This document shows positions 15,731 through 24,565 of a DNA stretch of 34,408 bases, in pieces. The stretch's first letter is position 1; each line of letters opens with the position of its first letter. The position numbers and the translations under genes are program-made. The stretch is from Sorangium cellulosum. Its GTDB lineage: Bacteria > Myxococcota_A > Polyangia > Polyangiales > Polyangiaceae. The stretch covers positions 1 through 34,408 of the forward strand of contig DYPH01000061.1 in assembly GCA_020720045.1 (NCBI GenBank). Direction: 5' to 3'. Below the pieces are notes generated by a model. It worked only from the letters and a program-made list of their open reading frames with translations, made no database searches and had not been told where the DNA came from.

Positions 15731-18514
15731 TCATTTCGGCGCGGCGGCGTCTTTCGCGAACGCGCTAGCGAGCGGCCCGGCGAGGCGCAGGCGGAACGTT
15801 TCGCAGCGGACGTCTTGCTCAAGCGTCTCCTCAAGGTTGCGCTTTGCGCCGATAACCCCCTGAAGATTCTTGGTAAAGAAGGCTTCTGCTTCGACGCGCT
15901 CCTTCGCGTCGCAGATCCCCGTCGCGGCGAGCGTGAGACGGGAAGCCTGCGTCCCCGGAAGCTTCTTCCGTACGAGCGGCCAGTTCCCATAAATCCATGC
16001 ACGCGCAACTGCACGGGTGGCGCGACGCCCAAACGCGGGGCGAAGGATGTAGGTTACATCTTGCAGGCGAACGGCGTCGGAGAACGCCCACGCAAGGCTT
16101 TTTCCAAGGAGCTTCGGGTCATCGAAGGAGCCGAGGGCGCGCAACAGCGTCGTGCGGAGGACGGCGTCGGTCGCCTTCTCGGCCTGGCCACGAAGCGCGT
16201 CCCACCGCCGCTCATCGCCGCCAAAGGCGGAAATTTCGAGGGCCGCTTGGAGGGTGTCTGGCGCGAATGGCGTCGTCGGGTTCGCGAGCCAAGCATCGGC
16301 AATTCTACCGGCTTCTGCGCGAATTTCCGCGTCGCGTGCGGTATCTGCGAGGAAGAGGGCAAGCGCTCGGCGCACGAGGACGGCGTTGTCTGTGTCGTTT
16401 GGCTGAGTGACAAACCCGAGTTTGGCAAATGCCGGCCGAAGACGCCGCGTTGCATCCTTTGCAAGATGCACGCGATCGGCATCGGGCAGCACGTCGTCCG
16501 CTTGGCGGAGCACGGCGAGGAGCTCGTCCATGTCATGACGAGCCGGCGATTTTTCAGGTGCCGTCCCCGCCAGCGCGGCCCGCTCAGCGACGCCACGAAT
16601 GAGCGCCACAAACGGTGCGGCGAGCGCGGCGCTTTCGGCTGGCGACGCACCCGAGGATCGCCGAAGCGAAGCCCAGGAGTTCGCAAGCAAATCGGCCGGA
16701 ACCGCCGCCGGGTCCTTGAGGGCGACGAGGGGGTCGAAGGGCTTTTTTCCCGTCATTTCCCAACGAAAGTAGCCGCGGCCGCCGTGCCGGTAGGGCGGGG
16801 CTCCGCCGCTCCCGTCGCAGGGATCGCTGCTAGAAGCCATCACGCAACGGCCCCCGGCGCCGTCACAGACGGGAACGAGCCATCCTGTTGCATTTGCCTG
16901 CAACTTTTCGTTCACCACCGACCATGCGGTGACGGATAGCGTTGCTTGTTTCTCGCATCGGGAACCGGAAGGCCCGGCGTCGGAATATCGTACGAGCGGA
17001 ATGCCGGGCGCATCGAGGTACGGCGCTGCGACCGCTGCGACCGGCTTCTTCGAGACTTCGGCGAGCGCGCCAAACAGGTCGGCGGCGGTGGCGTTCCCGA
17101 ATGCGTGTAGTTTTACGTGTTTGCGGAGGCCATCCCGGAGCACATCGGGGCCGAGCCAGCCGCCAAGAAGGGCGATGACGCTTGCGCCCTTGTCGTAGGT
17201 CAAGGGGTCGAAGGCCTCCTGGGCTTCGGCAACCGTGCGGACCGGCTGACGGACGGCGCGCGCCGACGCAAGGACGTCGAGATCCATCGCGCGCTGGGCA
17301 TCGAGGAGGCGCTCTTCGCGCACTCCGCCGGCAGGGTCGATGCGATCCAGGACTTCCCCCTCCAGAAAGCTCGCGAAGCCTTCATTCAGCCAAAGGTCGT
17401 CCCACCAAGCCATTGTCACAAGGTCGCCAAACCATTGGTGACCGAGTTCGTGGGCGACAACGGCTTCCATCGAACGAACTTGGCGTCGCGGAGACCGCTC
17501 CCGATCGACAAGGAGCAGTTCTTCGCGAAACGTCACAAGACCCGGATTTTCCATCGCACCCGCCGCAAAATCGGGGACGGCAACGAGATCGAGCTTCTCA
17601 AAGGGATAGGGGTAATCAAAGTAATTACCGAGCGCATCGAGAGACTTCTTCGCAGCGACTTGAGCCGCTTTTCCAAACTGGGCTTTCCCGAGCGGTGCGA
17701 TCACGCGAACGGGCACTGGGCTAGGATTCGCGTCTTCGAGGACGGAGAACCTGCCGGCGGCGAGGGCAACCAGGTAGCTCGGAATAGGCTTTGTATCCTT
17801 GAATACAAACCGTTCAAACCCACCGTCCGCAGGTTCTCGACGGAGAAGTGGAGCATTTGAAAAGGCTTGCTGCCCCTTCGGAACGTCAATGGAGATGCGG
17901 AACGGGACTTTGAAACCCGGTTCATCAAAACACGGAAACGCCCGTCGCGCGTCCATCGGTTCAAACTGGCTGTAGACGGCGCCATCGGCGACGTAAAAGC
18001 CATCAAGATCATCCGAATAGGTCGAATGCCAACGAAGTTCGAGGCTCCCCTTCCCCGCCGGAAGTTGGATGCCAGGCGGCGCCGCGAGGACCAGCTCTTC
18101 CCCGCGCGCGGTCGTCGCCAGCGGAAAAGAGGTGCCGTTGAACGTGACGACGGCGCGGTCGATGACCACGTCGCGGGCGTGCATCACGAGGGCGCCCTGC
18201 GGCGCCGCCAGCGTGACCGCTATCGTTTCCGCGCCGGAAAATTCCTTGCTCGCGGGGTCGAGCCGGAAACGAAGGTCGTAGGAAGTCGGCACCGCCGTAG
18301 GCGGGAGCCGACCATCGGCCCGCGGGGCAGGAGGAAGATTCGGGGGCGCAGTTGCGCTCGCAACAGTTTGTACTTCCGTAGGTTTTTTGGGGGCCGGTGC
18401 GGCCGGCGCACACCCCAGCGGACCTACGGCGAGCACGGAGGCGGCTGCCCACGCGGTAGCGTCGACGAAATGGGTCACCGCGCGCGAGCCTGGGGGCGAA
18501 AGACGCAATCGCAT
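15731..18514 (-). CDS. M1-family zinc aminopeptidase, probable lipoprotein
   Basis: This is a 927-residue gluzincin of the M1 (aminopeptidase N/ERAP) family, which removes N-terminal residues from peptides. The exopeptidase motif GAMEN (319-323) and zinc site HELGH-x18-E (His355, Glu356, His359, Glu378 in NEGF) are intact. A beta-rich N-terminal domain precedes the catalytic domain, and an ERAP1-like helical C-terminal domain occupies about 650-927. ATG 18514 gives a signal-like stretch ending in VGPLGC (Cys35), so the enzyme is probably a periplasmic or membrane-anchored lipoprotein, unlike cytoplasmic PepN. The frame is open further upstream, but that part looks like random GC-rich coding. 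It is divergent from the M16 peptidase pair across 155 bases, suggesting joint roles in peptide turnover. Confidence 0.92.
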   Translation of the reverse strand: MRLRLSPPGSRAVTHFVDATAWAAASVLAVGPLGCAPAAPAPKKPTEVQTVASATAPPNLPPAPRADGRLPPTAVPTSYDLRFRLDPASKEFSGAETIAVTLAAPQGALVMHARDVVIDRAVVTFNGTSFPLATTARGEELVLAAPPGIQLPAGKGSLELRWHSTYSDDLDGFYVADGAVYSQFEPMDARRAFPCFDEPGFKVPFRISIDVPKGQQAFSNAPLLRREPADGGFERFVFKDTKPIPSYLVALAAGRFSVLEDANPSPVPVRVIAPLGKAQFGKAAQVAAKKSLDALGNYFDYPYPFEKLDLVAVPDFAAGAMENPGLVTFREELLLVDRERSPRRQVRSMEAVVAHELGHQWFGDLVTMAWWDDLWLNEGFASFLEGEVLDRIDPAGGVREERLLDAQRAMDLDVLASARAVRQPVRTVAEAQEAFDPLTYDKGASVIALLGGWLGPDVLRDGLRKHVKLHAFGNATAADLFGALAEVSKKPVAAVAAPYLDAPGIPLVRYSDAGPSGSRCEKQATLSVTAWSVVNEKLQANATGWLVPVCDGAGGRCVMASSSDPCDGSGGAPPYRHGGRGYFRWEMTGKKPFDPLVALKDPAAVPADLLANSWASLRRSSGASPAESAALAAPFVALIRGVAERAALAGTAPEKSPARHDMDELLAVLRQADDVLPDADRVHLAKDATRRLRPAFAKLGFVTQPNDTDNAVLVRRALALFLADTARDAEIRAEAGRIADAWLANPTTPFAPDTLQAALEISAFGGDERRWDALRGQAEKATDAVLRTTLLRALGSFDDPKLLGKSLAWAFSDAVRLQDVTYILRPAFGRRATRAVARAWIYGNWPLVRKKLPGTQASRLTLAATGICDAKERVEAEAFFTKNLQGVIGAKRNLEETLEQDVRCETFRLRLAGPLASAFAKDAAAPK

Positions 18515-18669
18515 GGACGGCGAGGAACGACCCGACCGGCGGCGAAAAGTCAATCGGAAACCGGTTTTGTCGGGCGTCGCACGTCGGCCGCCTCCGCCCG
18601 CCGAAACGACGGATCGGAGGACGCGTTCGATGGCAAGACCGGCGGGAATGCGGGTACCTTCCGCCGCCG
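18515..18669. promoter_or_regulatory. Divergent promoter region between M1 and M16 peptidase genes
   Basis: These 155 bases must hold the start signals for both directions. They include a 10-bp palindrome AAACCGGTTT (18558-18567). I cannot assign convincing -35/-10 hexamers, so only the location is supported. Confidence 0.35.
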
Positions 18670-20115
18670 ATGCAACGAAACTTCTCCGGCTTCTCGAGGC
18701 GACTTCCTCCGCTTGCGCTGCTCCCGCTCGCACTTTTTCTCGGTGCGGGCAAGCCGGCGACCCCGACTGCGGCTCCGATTGCGGCTCCGACGGTCGTGTC
18801 GAACGCGAGCGGACTCCTTCCGAAGGTCACGCGAAAGACCCTCGCGAATGGCCTTGAGGTTCTCGTGGAGGAGGACCACCGGATCCCGATCGTGGCCGTA
18901 AACCTTTATTATCACGTTGGTTCTAAGGACGAGGCAAAGGACAAGAACGGGTTTGCTCACCTCTTCGAACACGTAATGTTTCAAGGCTCGAAACACGTTC
19001 CCGAAGACACGTTTTTCGCGACCCTGGAGAAGGCCGGCGCCACCGGCATCAACGGCACAACCAACGATGACCGCACGAACTATTTCGAGACGGTCCCCGC
19101 GAATCGACTCGCGCTTGCGCTCTGGCTGGAGAGCGACCGCATGGCGTTTCTGCTGGATCATGCCGGTGCGGAGACGTTCGCGTCCCAACGGGACGTCGTG
19201 AAGAACGAGCGCCGGCAAAACTACGAAGCGGCCCCGTATGGGCGGGTCGCCGAGTTTGCACGGGCGGCGCTCTGGCCGGAATCCCACCCCTACCACCGGC
19301 TCACGATCGGCACCCCGGAGGACCTCGACCGCGCCTCCATCGCCGACGTGCAAGGCTTTTTTCGCACCTGGTATGTGCCCAATAATGCTTCCATTTCTAT
19401 CGTTGGTGACACGACACCCGCGGAAGCATTTGCGCTCGTCGAAAAGTACTTCGGCCCGATTCCGAGCGGTAAGCTCCCGACGCGCGCCGCCCCTCCCCTG
19501 CCGGTTGCGGGTCGAAGCCGCCAACTGACCATCGAAGCCGATGTGACGTCGGCTCGCGTGCAGTTTGCATGGGTTTCGCCGGCGATGTTCGCCCCCGGCG
19601 ACGCGGAACTCGACCTCGCCGCCTCCGTTCTTGCCGCCGGAGCCTCAACACGCCTCGAAAAGGCGCTCGTCTACGACCAGAAGCTCGCGAACAGCGTGTC
19701 GGTGCACCAGGCGTCGCGCCAATACGGCTCCGACTTCTGGATTTCTGTCGACCTGCGGAAGCCGGATGCGCTCCCCGCGGTGACCGCCGCCGTCACTGCT
19801 GCCATCGACGAACTCGCCAGTCACGGCCCGTCCGCCGACGAGCTTGCGCGCGCAAAGACGCGCTACCGCACCATGTACCTCGCGAGCCTGGAACAGGCCT
19901 CCGCGCGGGCCAATCAACGAAACATGTACCTTCAATTCCTGGGTGATCCCGACGCCTTCGAGAAGGACCTCGCCCGTTACGAACAGGCAACCGTAGACGG
20001 CGTTAAGGATGCAGTAGCCACATGGCTCCCAAAGAAAGGGCGACTGGTCGTAAGCGTTGTTCCGACCACGGGTGCCGGGATCGCGGGCAAGCTTGTGAAG
20101 GCGGAGGACCTGTGA
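18670..20115 (+). CDS. M16-family zinc metallopeptidase (catalytic subunit), exported
   Basis: This is a 481-residue pitrilysin/processing-peptidase-like protein. The N-terminal hydrophobic stretch (12-27) is a signal peptide or anchor. The inverted zinc motif HLFEH (His97, Glu100, His101) is present, with the third ligand Glu180 in VVKNERRQNYE at the usual distance. Other M16 marks are GFAHLFEHVMFQGS, GINGTTNDDRTNYFETVP and the SHPYHRLTIG segment. Bacterial M16B/C enzymes of this size act as heterodimers with a zinc-free partner, and that partner is encoded directly downstream with a GTGA overlap. It probably degrades peptides in the periplasm. An Ala-Pro repeat near 31-41 comes from a 12-base duplication in the DNA. 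Confidence 0.92.
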   Translation: MQRNFSGFSRRLPPLALLPLALFLGAGKPATPTAAPIAAPTVVSNASGLLPKVTRKTLANGLEVLVEEDHRIPIVAVNLYYHVGSKDEAKDKNGFAHLFEHVMFQGSKHVPEDTFFATLEKAGATGINGTTNDDRTNYFETVPANRLALALWLESDRMAFLLDHAGAETFASQRDVVKNERRQNYEAAPYGRVAEFARAALWPESHPYHRLTIGTPEDLDRASIADVQGFFRTWYVPNNASISIVGDTTPAEAFALVEKYFGPIPSGKLPTRAAPPLPVAGRSRQLTIEADVTSARVQFAWVSPAMFAPGDAELDLAASVLAAGASTRLEKALVYDQKLANSVSVHQASRQYGSDFWISVDLRKPDALPAVTAAVTAAIDELASHGPSADELARAKTRYRTMYLASLEQASARANQRNMYLQFLGDPDAFEKDLARYEQATVDGVKDAVATWLPKKGRLVVSVVPTTGAGIAGKLVKAEDL

Positions 20116-21641
20116 AATACCGTTTTCTTTCGGCAACCTGCTTCGTAGCGCTCGCTGCTTGCAACCATGAAGCGCCGCCCGTACACGTGCCGCCGCCGAC
20201 GGCGGTCCCTTCCGTCGCGAAAGTCCCGGAGGCGATCGCGACGACGATGGATGCCCCCTTTCGCGCGAAGGCCCCAGAGGCCGGTCCCGAACCGACTTTT
20301 GCCCCACCGACCGTCGTCGAAGCCCATTTGAAAAATGGGCTCCCCGTCTACCTAATTTCGCGGCCGGGACTACCACTCGTGAGCCTTCAGCTCGTCGCAC
20401 GAGGCGGAGCGGCGCTCCCTGGACTCTCGCCAGGGATCGCGACGTTCGCGACGGGTCTCCTGTCGGAGGGGACAAAAAAACGCAGCGCAGCGGAGCTTGC
20501 AGATTACACTGATTCGCGCGGGCTGTCTTTTTACGCGACGGCCGACTTTGACGCGGCGTCCATCGGCGTCAAGGGCACCTCCGACACGCTCCCCGAAGCG
20601 GTCGGTCTTCTTGCCGAATTGGCGCTTGAGCCCGGCTTCCGCAAGGAGGACGTCGAACGCGAACGGGCACGCCGCGTTCACGCGCTCGACGTAGAGACGA
20701 CGCGGCTGAACACGATGGGGAACGCGCCGCTCGCGAACGCCCTCTTTGGCGCCAGCCACCCGTACGGAGTTCCGCTCATCGGCACCAAGACGGCTGCCGC
20801 CGCCTGGAAGACCGAAGAGGTCGCCAAGGCACACAGCACGCTGTTTGCGCCGGGCCGCTCCGCGCTTTTTATTGCAGGAAATTTCGACACCTCCGTACTA
20901 CTCCCCCTCCTTGAAAAGGCTTTCGCACGCTACGCGCCTCCGGGCAAGAAAGTGCAGACTGCACCGGCTATTCCCGCGAGCAGCGGGACAGCTCCGCGCC
21001 TCGTGTTCATCGACAAACCGGGTGCCCCACAAGCGCAGCTCGCGGTGGCCAAGCGAGGTACGCGTTTCCTCGACGCCGACTACTTCGCGCTCGCCGTCGG
21101 AAATGAGCTCTTTGGCGGGGCATTCTCGAGCCGCATCAACCTCAATCTTCGGGAAAAGAATGCGTTCACTTACGGGGCGCGCTCGTCGGTCGGTTTCCGC
21201 CACGGCGATGGCCCTTTTGTGATCAGCACCGGCGTCTTCGTCGACAAGACGGCGCCGGCGATTCGTGAGATTTTTCAAGAACTTCAGCGACTCTCCGACC
21301 AGCCTCCGAACGAGGAAGAGCTCGCCCTCGCGAAGGGGCACCTGCGCCTCACGTTGCCCGCGCGCTTCGAGACGAACGACCAAGTTGCGAGCAGTTTTGC
21401 GCAGCTGTTCATTCAAGAGTTCCCGCTCACGTTCTACGCGACGCGAAACGCAAAGATCGACGCCGTCACCCCTGCAGCAATCCAAGCGGCAGCGAAGAAA
21501 CTTCTCGATCCGAAGCTATTCACGGTCGTGATTGTCGGCGATGGCACGAAGATCCTTCCAACACTGCCATCGTTGAACCTCGGTGCGCCCCTCGTCGTCG
21601 ACGGAACCGGAGCGCCGGTCGCCGCCGCGAGCACCAAGTAA
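20112..21641 (+). CDS. M16-family inactive (non-zinc) partner subunit, lipoprotein
   Basis: This is a 509-residue M16-like protein from GTG 20112, overlapping the previous stop. The signal peptide ends in lipobox LAAC (Cys17). Its fold is that of M16 peptidases, seen in SLQLVARGG, KEDVERERAR, SHPYGVPLIGT, and the second-domain marks GGAFSSRINLNLREKNAFTYGARS and FVDKTAPAIREIF. Where the active subunit has HLFEH it reads GIATFATGLLSEGT, with neither the His pair nor the Glu, so it cannot bind catalytic zinc. Such zinc-free M16 subunits pair with an active one, and their Arg/Tyr residues in the second half contribute to substrate binding; RE-NAFTYG here fits. It is therefore the obligate partner of the preceding gene product, anchored by its lipid. 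Confidence 0.9.
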   Translation: MKYRFLSATCFVALAACNHEAPPVHVPPPTAVPSVAKVPEAIATTMDAPFRAKAPEAGPEPTFAPPTVVEAHLKNGLPVYLISRPGLPLVSLQLVARGGAALPGLSPGIATFATGLLSEGTKKRSAAELADYTDSRGLSFYATADFDAASIGVKGTSDTLPEAVGLLAELALEPGFRKEDVERERARRVHALDVETTRLNTMGNAPLANALFGASHPYGVPLIGTKTAAAAWKTEEVAKAHSTLFAPGRSALFIAGNFDTSVLLPLLEKAFARYAPPGKKVQTAPAIPASSGTAPRLVFIDKPGAPQAQLAVAKRGTRFLDADYFALAVGNELFGGAFSSRINLNLREKNAFTYGARSSVGFRHGDGPFVISTGVFVDKTAPAIREIFQELQRLSDQPPNEEELALAKGHLRLTLPARFETNDQVASSFAQLFIQEFPLTFYATRNAKIDAVTPAAIQAAAKKLLDPKLFTVVIVGDGTKILPTLPSLNLGAPLVVDGTGAPVAAASTK

Positions 21642-21696
21642 CCGTCGACGCCCCTTCCCTCCCCGCGCCGCGGCGGGGTACGACAGAGCACCGCCT

Positions 21697-22869
21697 ATGC
21701 AGGTCCAAAACTATCCGCTCCACGCACGCCTTCAGCAGATGGCGAAGGTCCTCGAAGCCCGATTTTTGGGAAAAGACGAGGTAATTCGCCTTCTTCTGGT
21801 GGCAACTGTCGCCGGTGAGCACGCCGTCCTCATCGGACCGCCGGGCACCGCGAAGAGCGCGCTCATCCGGTATTTCGCGCGCCTTCTGAATGCGAATTAC
21901 TTCGAATACCTCCTAACGCGCTTTACGGAGCCGAACGAAATCTTCGGCCCGGTCGACATCGCTGCTTTCCGCGAAGGTCGCTACGTCCGTCGGACCGAGG
22001 GGATGCTCCCTTCTTCGGAAATCGTTTTTCTCGACGAGGTATTCAAAAGCAATTCAGCGATCCTCAACTCGTTGCTCACGCTTTTGAATGAGCGGAAGTA
22101 CTCGAGCGGTGGCGTCTCTCTTAAGTGCCCACTTCTCTCCTGCTTTGGCGCAAGCAACGAAGTCCCCGGCGACGAAAATCTCACGGCCATTTTTGACCGT
22201 TTCCTGCTCCGAATCCGTTCCGACAATCTGGACGCCTACCACTTCCAGGACCTCCTCCAGCGGGGCATCGAGAACGAAATTCAAGGGCTCGCGGAAGCAC
22301 CGATTCAGCCCCTCGCAACCGCGCGGGAACTCGCGGAGTTGCACCGTAGTTTCGGACAACGGATGCAGTTTCCGGACGAGTTTCTCTCCGCCTACAAGGG
22401 GCTCGTTTTCCAAATTCGCGCCGAGGGCGTCAGCCTTAGCGATCGTCGCGTCGTCAAGATCCTGAAACTCTTTGCGGCAAGTGCCTGGCTCGACGGTCGG
22501 AGCACCCCCGATGCGAGCGACTTCTTTGTTCTGAAACACATTTGGAACAATGAAGATCAGGCGGCGATTCTCGAGGCGCTCGTCACGCCGGTGCTCGAAG
22601 CGCACTACCGCGACAATCCGCGTGCGCGGCGTGTGGGGGCGGCCGGTGTTGGCATCGAAGCAATGGCCGCCGAGATCGATCGCGTACGCCAGGTGCTTAC
22701 CGGCGGCGCGGGCCTCTCCGACGTCCAACTGTTTAGTCAATTGAAGACGCTCGGAGAAATCAAGGCTGCGCTCGTAGGATCGGCCGACCCGCGGGGGCCC
22801 GAACTCATTCAGCGCGTCGATCAACTCCTCGATGCGGCGTTCCGTAGCGGCCGTTTTGCCCAACTGTGA
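21697..22869 (+). CDS. MoxR/RavA-type AAA+ ATPase
   Basis: This is a 390-residue cytoplasmic AAA+ ATPase of the MoxR class, a chaperone-like family that remodels or activates target proteins. Walker A is GPPGTAKS (47-54), Walker B IVFLDEVF (109-116), sensor 1 GASNEVP (Asn154) and the arginine finger FDRFLLR (Arg168). A helical lid domain runs to about 320, with a coiled C-terminal tail. The early FTEPNEIFGPVD motif is typical of the RavA/MoxR branch. MoxR genes normally sit beside a von Willebrand factor A protein such as ViaA. None is present here; instead the stop overlaps tsaB. ATG 21697 is preferred over an upstream start at 21583 that would lie inside the M16 gene. Confidence 0.9.
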   Translation: MQVQNYPLHARLQQMAKVLEARFLGKDEVIRLLLVATVAGEHAVLIGPPGTAKSALIRYFARLLNANYFEYLLTRFTEPNEIFGPVDIAAFREGRYVRRTEGMLPSSEIVFLDEVFKSNSAILNSLLTLLNERKYSSGGVSLKCPLLSCFGASNEVPGDENLTAIFDRFLLRIRSDNLDAYHFQDLLQRGIENEIQGLAEAPIQPLATARELAELHRSFGQRMQFPDEFLSAYKGLVFQIRAEGVSLSDRRVVKILKLFAASAWLDGRSTPDASDFFVLKHIWNNEDQAAILEALVTPVLEAHYRDNPRARRVGAAGVGIEAMAAEIDRVRQVLTGGAGLSDVQLFSQLKTLGEIKAALVGSADPRGPELIQRVDQLLDAAFRSGRFAQL

Positions 22870-23534
22870 GCCAGAAATCCACGTATTTTCTGGGGATTGA
22901 GACGTCAGGTCCCGTCGGAACTGTCGCTCTCATCCGCGCGGATGGGGGGACGCTCACATTGCTCGGGCGTCGGGAAAGTGCCGTCCGAAATGCACATGGG
23001 GAGGCGCTTCTGCCTCTCGTCGATGCGGTTCTCCAAGAAGCGGGTATTCCGCTGCGCTCGCTCTCCGCCATCGGAGTGGGGGTCGGCCCAGGCTCATTTA
23101 CGGGCATCCGGGTGGCGCTCGGCACCGCCATCGGTCTGCGCCTCGCGACCGGAGTACCGCTCGTCGCCGTCAACGCCTTCGACGCCCTTGAGGAGGCGGC
23201 CGGTGCCCCTTCGAGCGGCGTCGTCATCACCGTCCTCGATGCGCTACGCGGCGAAGTCTTCGTGCGGATTCGGAATGGAAATCAGACACTTACGGAACCA
23301 TCAACGGTCACAGCGGCTGCCGTCGACGTCCTATTTGAAGGCTGCTGCGTCGCCGCGATTCTCGGCCCACCGAGTGCATCGCTGACGACCCAGACGTCGC
23401 TGCGAGCGGCCGACGAACCAGATGCGGTCGCGGTCGCGCGTCTTGCCGCGCGACGTCCACCAACCGATGAGCCCGAACCACTTTACGTCCGGCCGCCCGA
23501 TATTTCGGTCGCTAAACCGAAGAAACAAAATTGA
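22866..23534 (+). CDS. tsaB: tRNA threonylcarbamoyladenosine biosynthesis protein TsaB
   Basis: TsaB is the inactive ASKHA paralogue of TsaD. It forms the TsaB-TsaD-TsaE complex that makes t6A37 on ANN-decoding tRNAs. The 222-residue product (E. coli about 230) shows LGIETSG at the N-terminus, NAHGEALLPLVD (43-54) and the diagnostic GVGPGSFTGIRVALGTAIGL stretch (72-91), followed by VPLVAVNAFDAL. The C-terminal half is shortened and less conserved, as is common. It starts at GTG 22866 overlapping the MoxR stop by four bases, so its expression is tied to that ATPase. It is followed immediately by a strong hairpin terminator. tsaD and tsaE are not in the window. Confidence 0.93.
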   Translation: MSQKSTYFLGIETSGPVGTVALIRADGGTLTLLGRRESAVRNAHGEALLPLVDAVLQEAGIPLRSLSAIGVGVGPGSFTGIRVALGTAIGLRLATGVPLVAVNAFDALEEAAGAPSSGVVITVLDALRGEVFVRIRNGNQTLTEPSTVTAAAVDVLFEGCCVAAILGPPSASLTTQTSLRAADEPDAVAVARLAARRPPTDEPEPLYVRPPDISVAKPKKQN

Positions 23535-23572
23535 AAACGGGGTTACCAGCAAGGTAACCCTGTTTGATTTTT
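23535..23572. terminator. Rho-independent terminator after tsaB, probably bidirectional
   Basis: A 13-bp stem (23535-23547 with 23553-23565; core GGGTTACC/GGTAACCC, one G-T pair) closes a 5-base loop AGCAA and is followed by TTTTT at 23568-23572. On the minus strand it precedes the T-rich complement of 23525-23537, so it can also stop transcripts of the convergent PA14 gene. Confidence 0.88.
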
Positions 23573-23584
23573 CGTAGCTTGTGC

Positions 23585-24316
23585 TCAGAGCTTCGGGCCC
23601 AACGGCGACTCCGCAACGCCGTTCGGCTTCACGAAAAGCTGGAGAGCGACCGAGTTGCCAGCCCCATTGAAGTAGGCAACCTTCAAAAGGTGTGTCGCCT
23701 TGACGAGGTGGACCTTCTGCTCGACGCGCTGGGCGCCGTGAATGCCGTCGTTGTCGAGGATCAGCGTATCGTCGATCCAGACCTTCGCGCCATCGTCGGC
23801 GACAAGGGCCAGCGTGTAGTCCCCCTCGGTGCTGACATCGACGGGGCCTTCGTACTGGATACCGAAGAGTTCGTTCCGGTTCGCGTCGACGCCGGCGAAT
23901 CCCTCGGTGTACGCACGAGCACCGACGTCGAGCTTGTTGGTATAGAGGAGCGCTGACGGCTGCAAGGTACTGAAATCAGGAAGTTTTGTCGTCCCTGCCG
24001 AGAGCCAGTAGAGCTGGCCGAGCCAGGCGGCCTCGGTCGCCGTACCCGACCCGAAGGGCGTGTTCGCTGTGATCACTCCCGAACCGCTCGACGTCGCGGT
24101 CGTCCCGGTGCCGGTGCCGGTACCCGGCCGAATCGCCGCCGGGCGGCGAACGGTGAAGGTGCGCGGGCGAGGCGTAACCGGTGCGGCCGCAGCGACCGGA
24201 GACGTCGGCTGGTTTGCGCCGGTCGCCGGTGGCGGCGATGCGGCGCCCCCCATCTGGAAAGACGCATTGCAGCCGGCGAGGAGGAGGGCGAGAGCGATAG
24301 AGACCGACTTCTTCAT
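23585..24316 (-). CDS. PA14-domain lipoprotein
   Basis: This is a 243-residue lipoprotein. The signal peptide ends in lipobox LAGC (Cys16), and a good ribosome site (GAGGAAACC) precedes the ATG. Residues 20-85 are a Pro/Ala/Thr/Gly-rich linker with a short Gly-Thr repeat. The C-terminal domain (about 95-235) matches PA14, a beta-barrel that binds carbohydrates: EGDYTLALVADDGAKVWIDDTLILDND carries the core Asp-Asp-Gly and the calcium-site-like acidic residues. There is no catalytic domain attached, so it is probably a surface-exposed sugar-binding or adhesion module. It lies 249 bases downstream of another lipoprotein gene on the same strand, with hairpins between, and so is likely separately transcribed. 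Confidence 0.85.
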   Translation of the reverse strand: MKKSVSIALALLLAGCNASFQMGGAASPPPATGANQPTSPVAAAAPVTPRPRTFTVRRPAAIRPGTGTGTGTTATSSGSGVITANTPFGSGTATEAAWLGQLYWLSAGTTKLPDFSTLQPSALLYTNKLDVGARAYTEGFAGVDANRNELFGIQYEGPVDVSTEGDYTLALVADDGAKVWIDDTLILDNDGIHGAQRVEQKVHLVKATHLLKVAYFNGAGNSVALQLFVKPNGVAESPLGPKL

Positions 24317-24475
24317 GGTTTCCTCAGGGGTGGGAGTGGCCGCCGATGGCGCCCGCGAGCGGCAATGCTCGAAGAACGGAGAGGCACGACGGGCCCGATT
24401 CTCTGGGGCCGTTGGACGGGCGACCCCGCATTCGCTTCACGGACAGAGCGAGTTTTTGATGCATTCTTTGACATC

Positions 24476-24503
24476 TTGAACGGGCAAACCGCCTGCCCTT
24501 CAA
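24476..24503. other. Hairpin with one bulge between two minus-strand lipoprotein genes
   Basis: TTGAA-C-GGGCA pairs with TGCCC-TTCAA around a 7-base loop, giving a 10-bp stem with a bulged C. There is no T run, so it is either a factor-assisted terminator or a regulatory site upstream of the PA14 gene. Confidence 0.4.
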
Positions 24504-24522
24504 TGGTTGATGCTTCGCCCCC

Positions 24523-24545
24523 TCATTTTCGAAGGAAGAAAATGA
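24523..24545 (-). terminator. AT-rich hairpin after the duplicated lipoprotein gene
   Basis: TCATTTTC and GAAAATGA form a perfect 8-bp stem around a 7-base loop, 20 bases downstream of the stop at 24566 on the minus strand. It is AT-rich and lacks a T tail, so its activity as a terminator is doubtful. Confidence 0.35.
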
Positions 24546-24565
24546 AGAACTGGGGGGCTCAGACC

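Noticed and set aside
15704-18901. Three long plus-strand open frames opposite the M1 aminopeptidase
   Set aside because: They are antisense to GAMEN and HELGH-containing coding sequence and have Arg-rich composition without domains.
21655-21682. GC-rich hairpin (CCCCGC/GCGGGG) between the M16 partner and the MoxR gene
   Set aside because: Short 6-bp stem without a T run; more likely chance in GC-rich DNA than a terminator.
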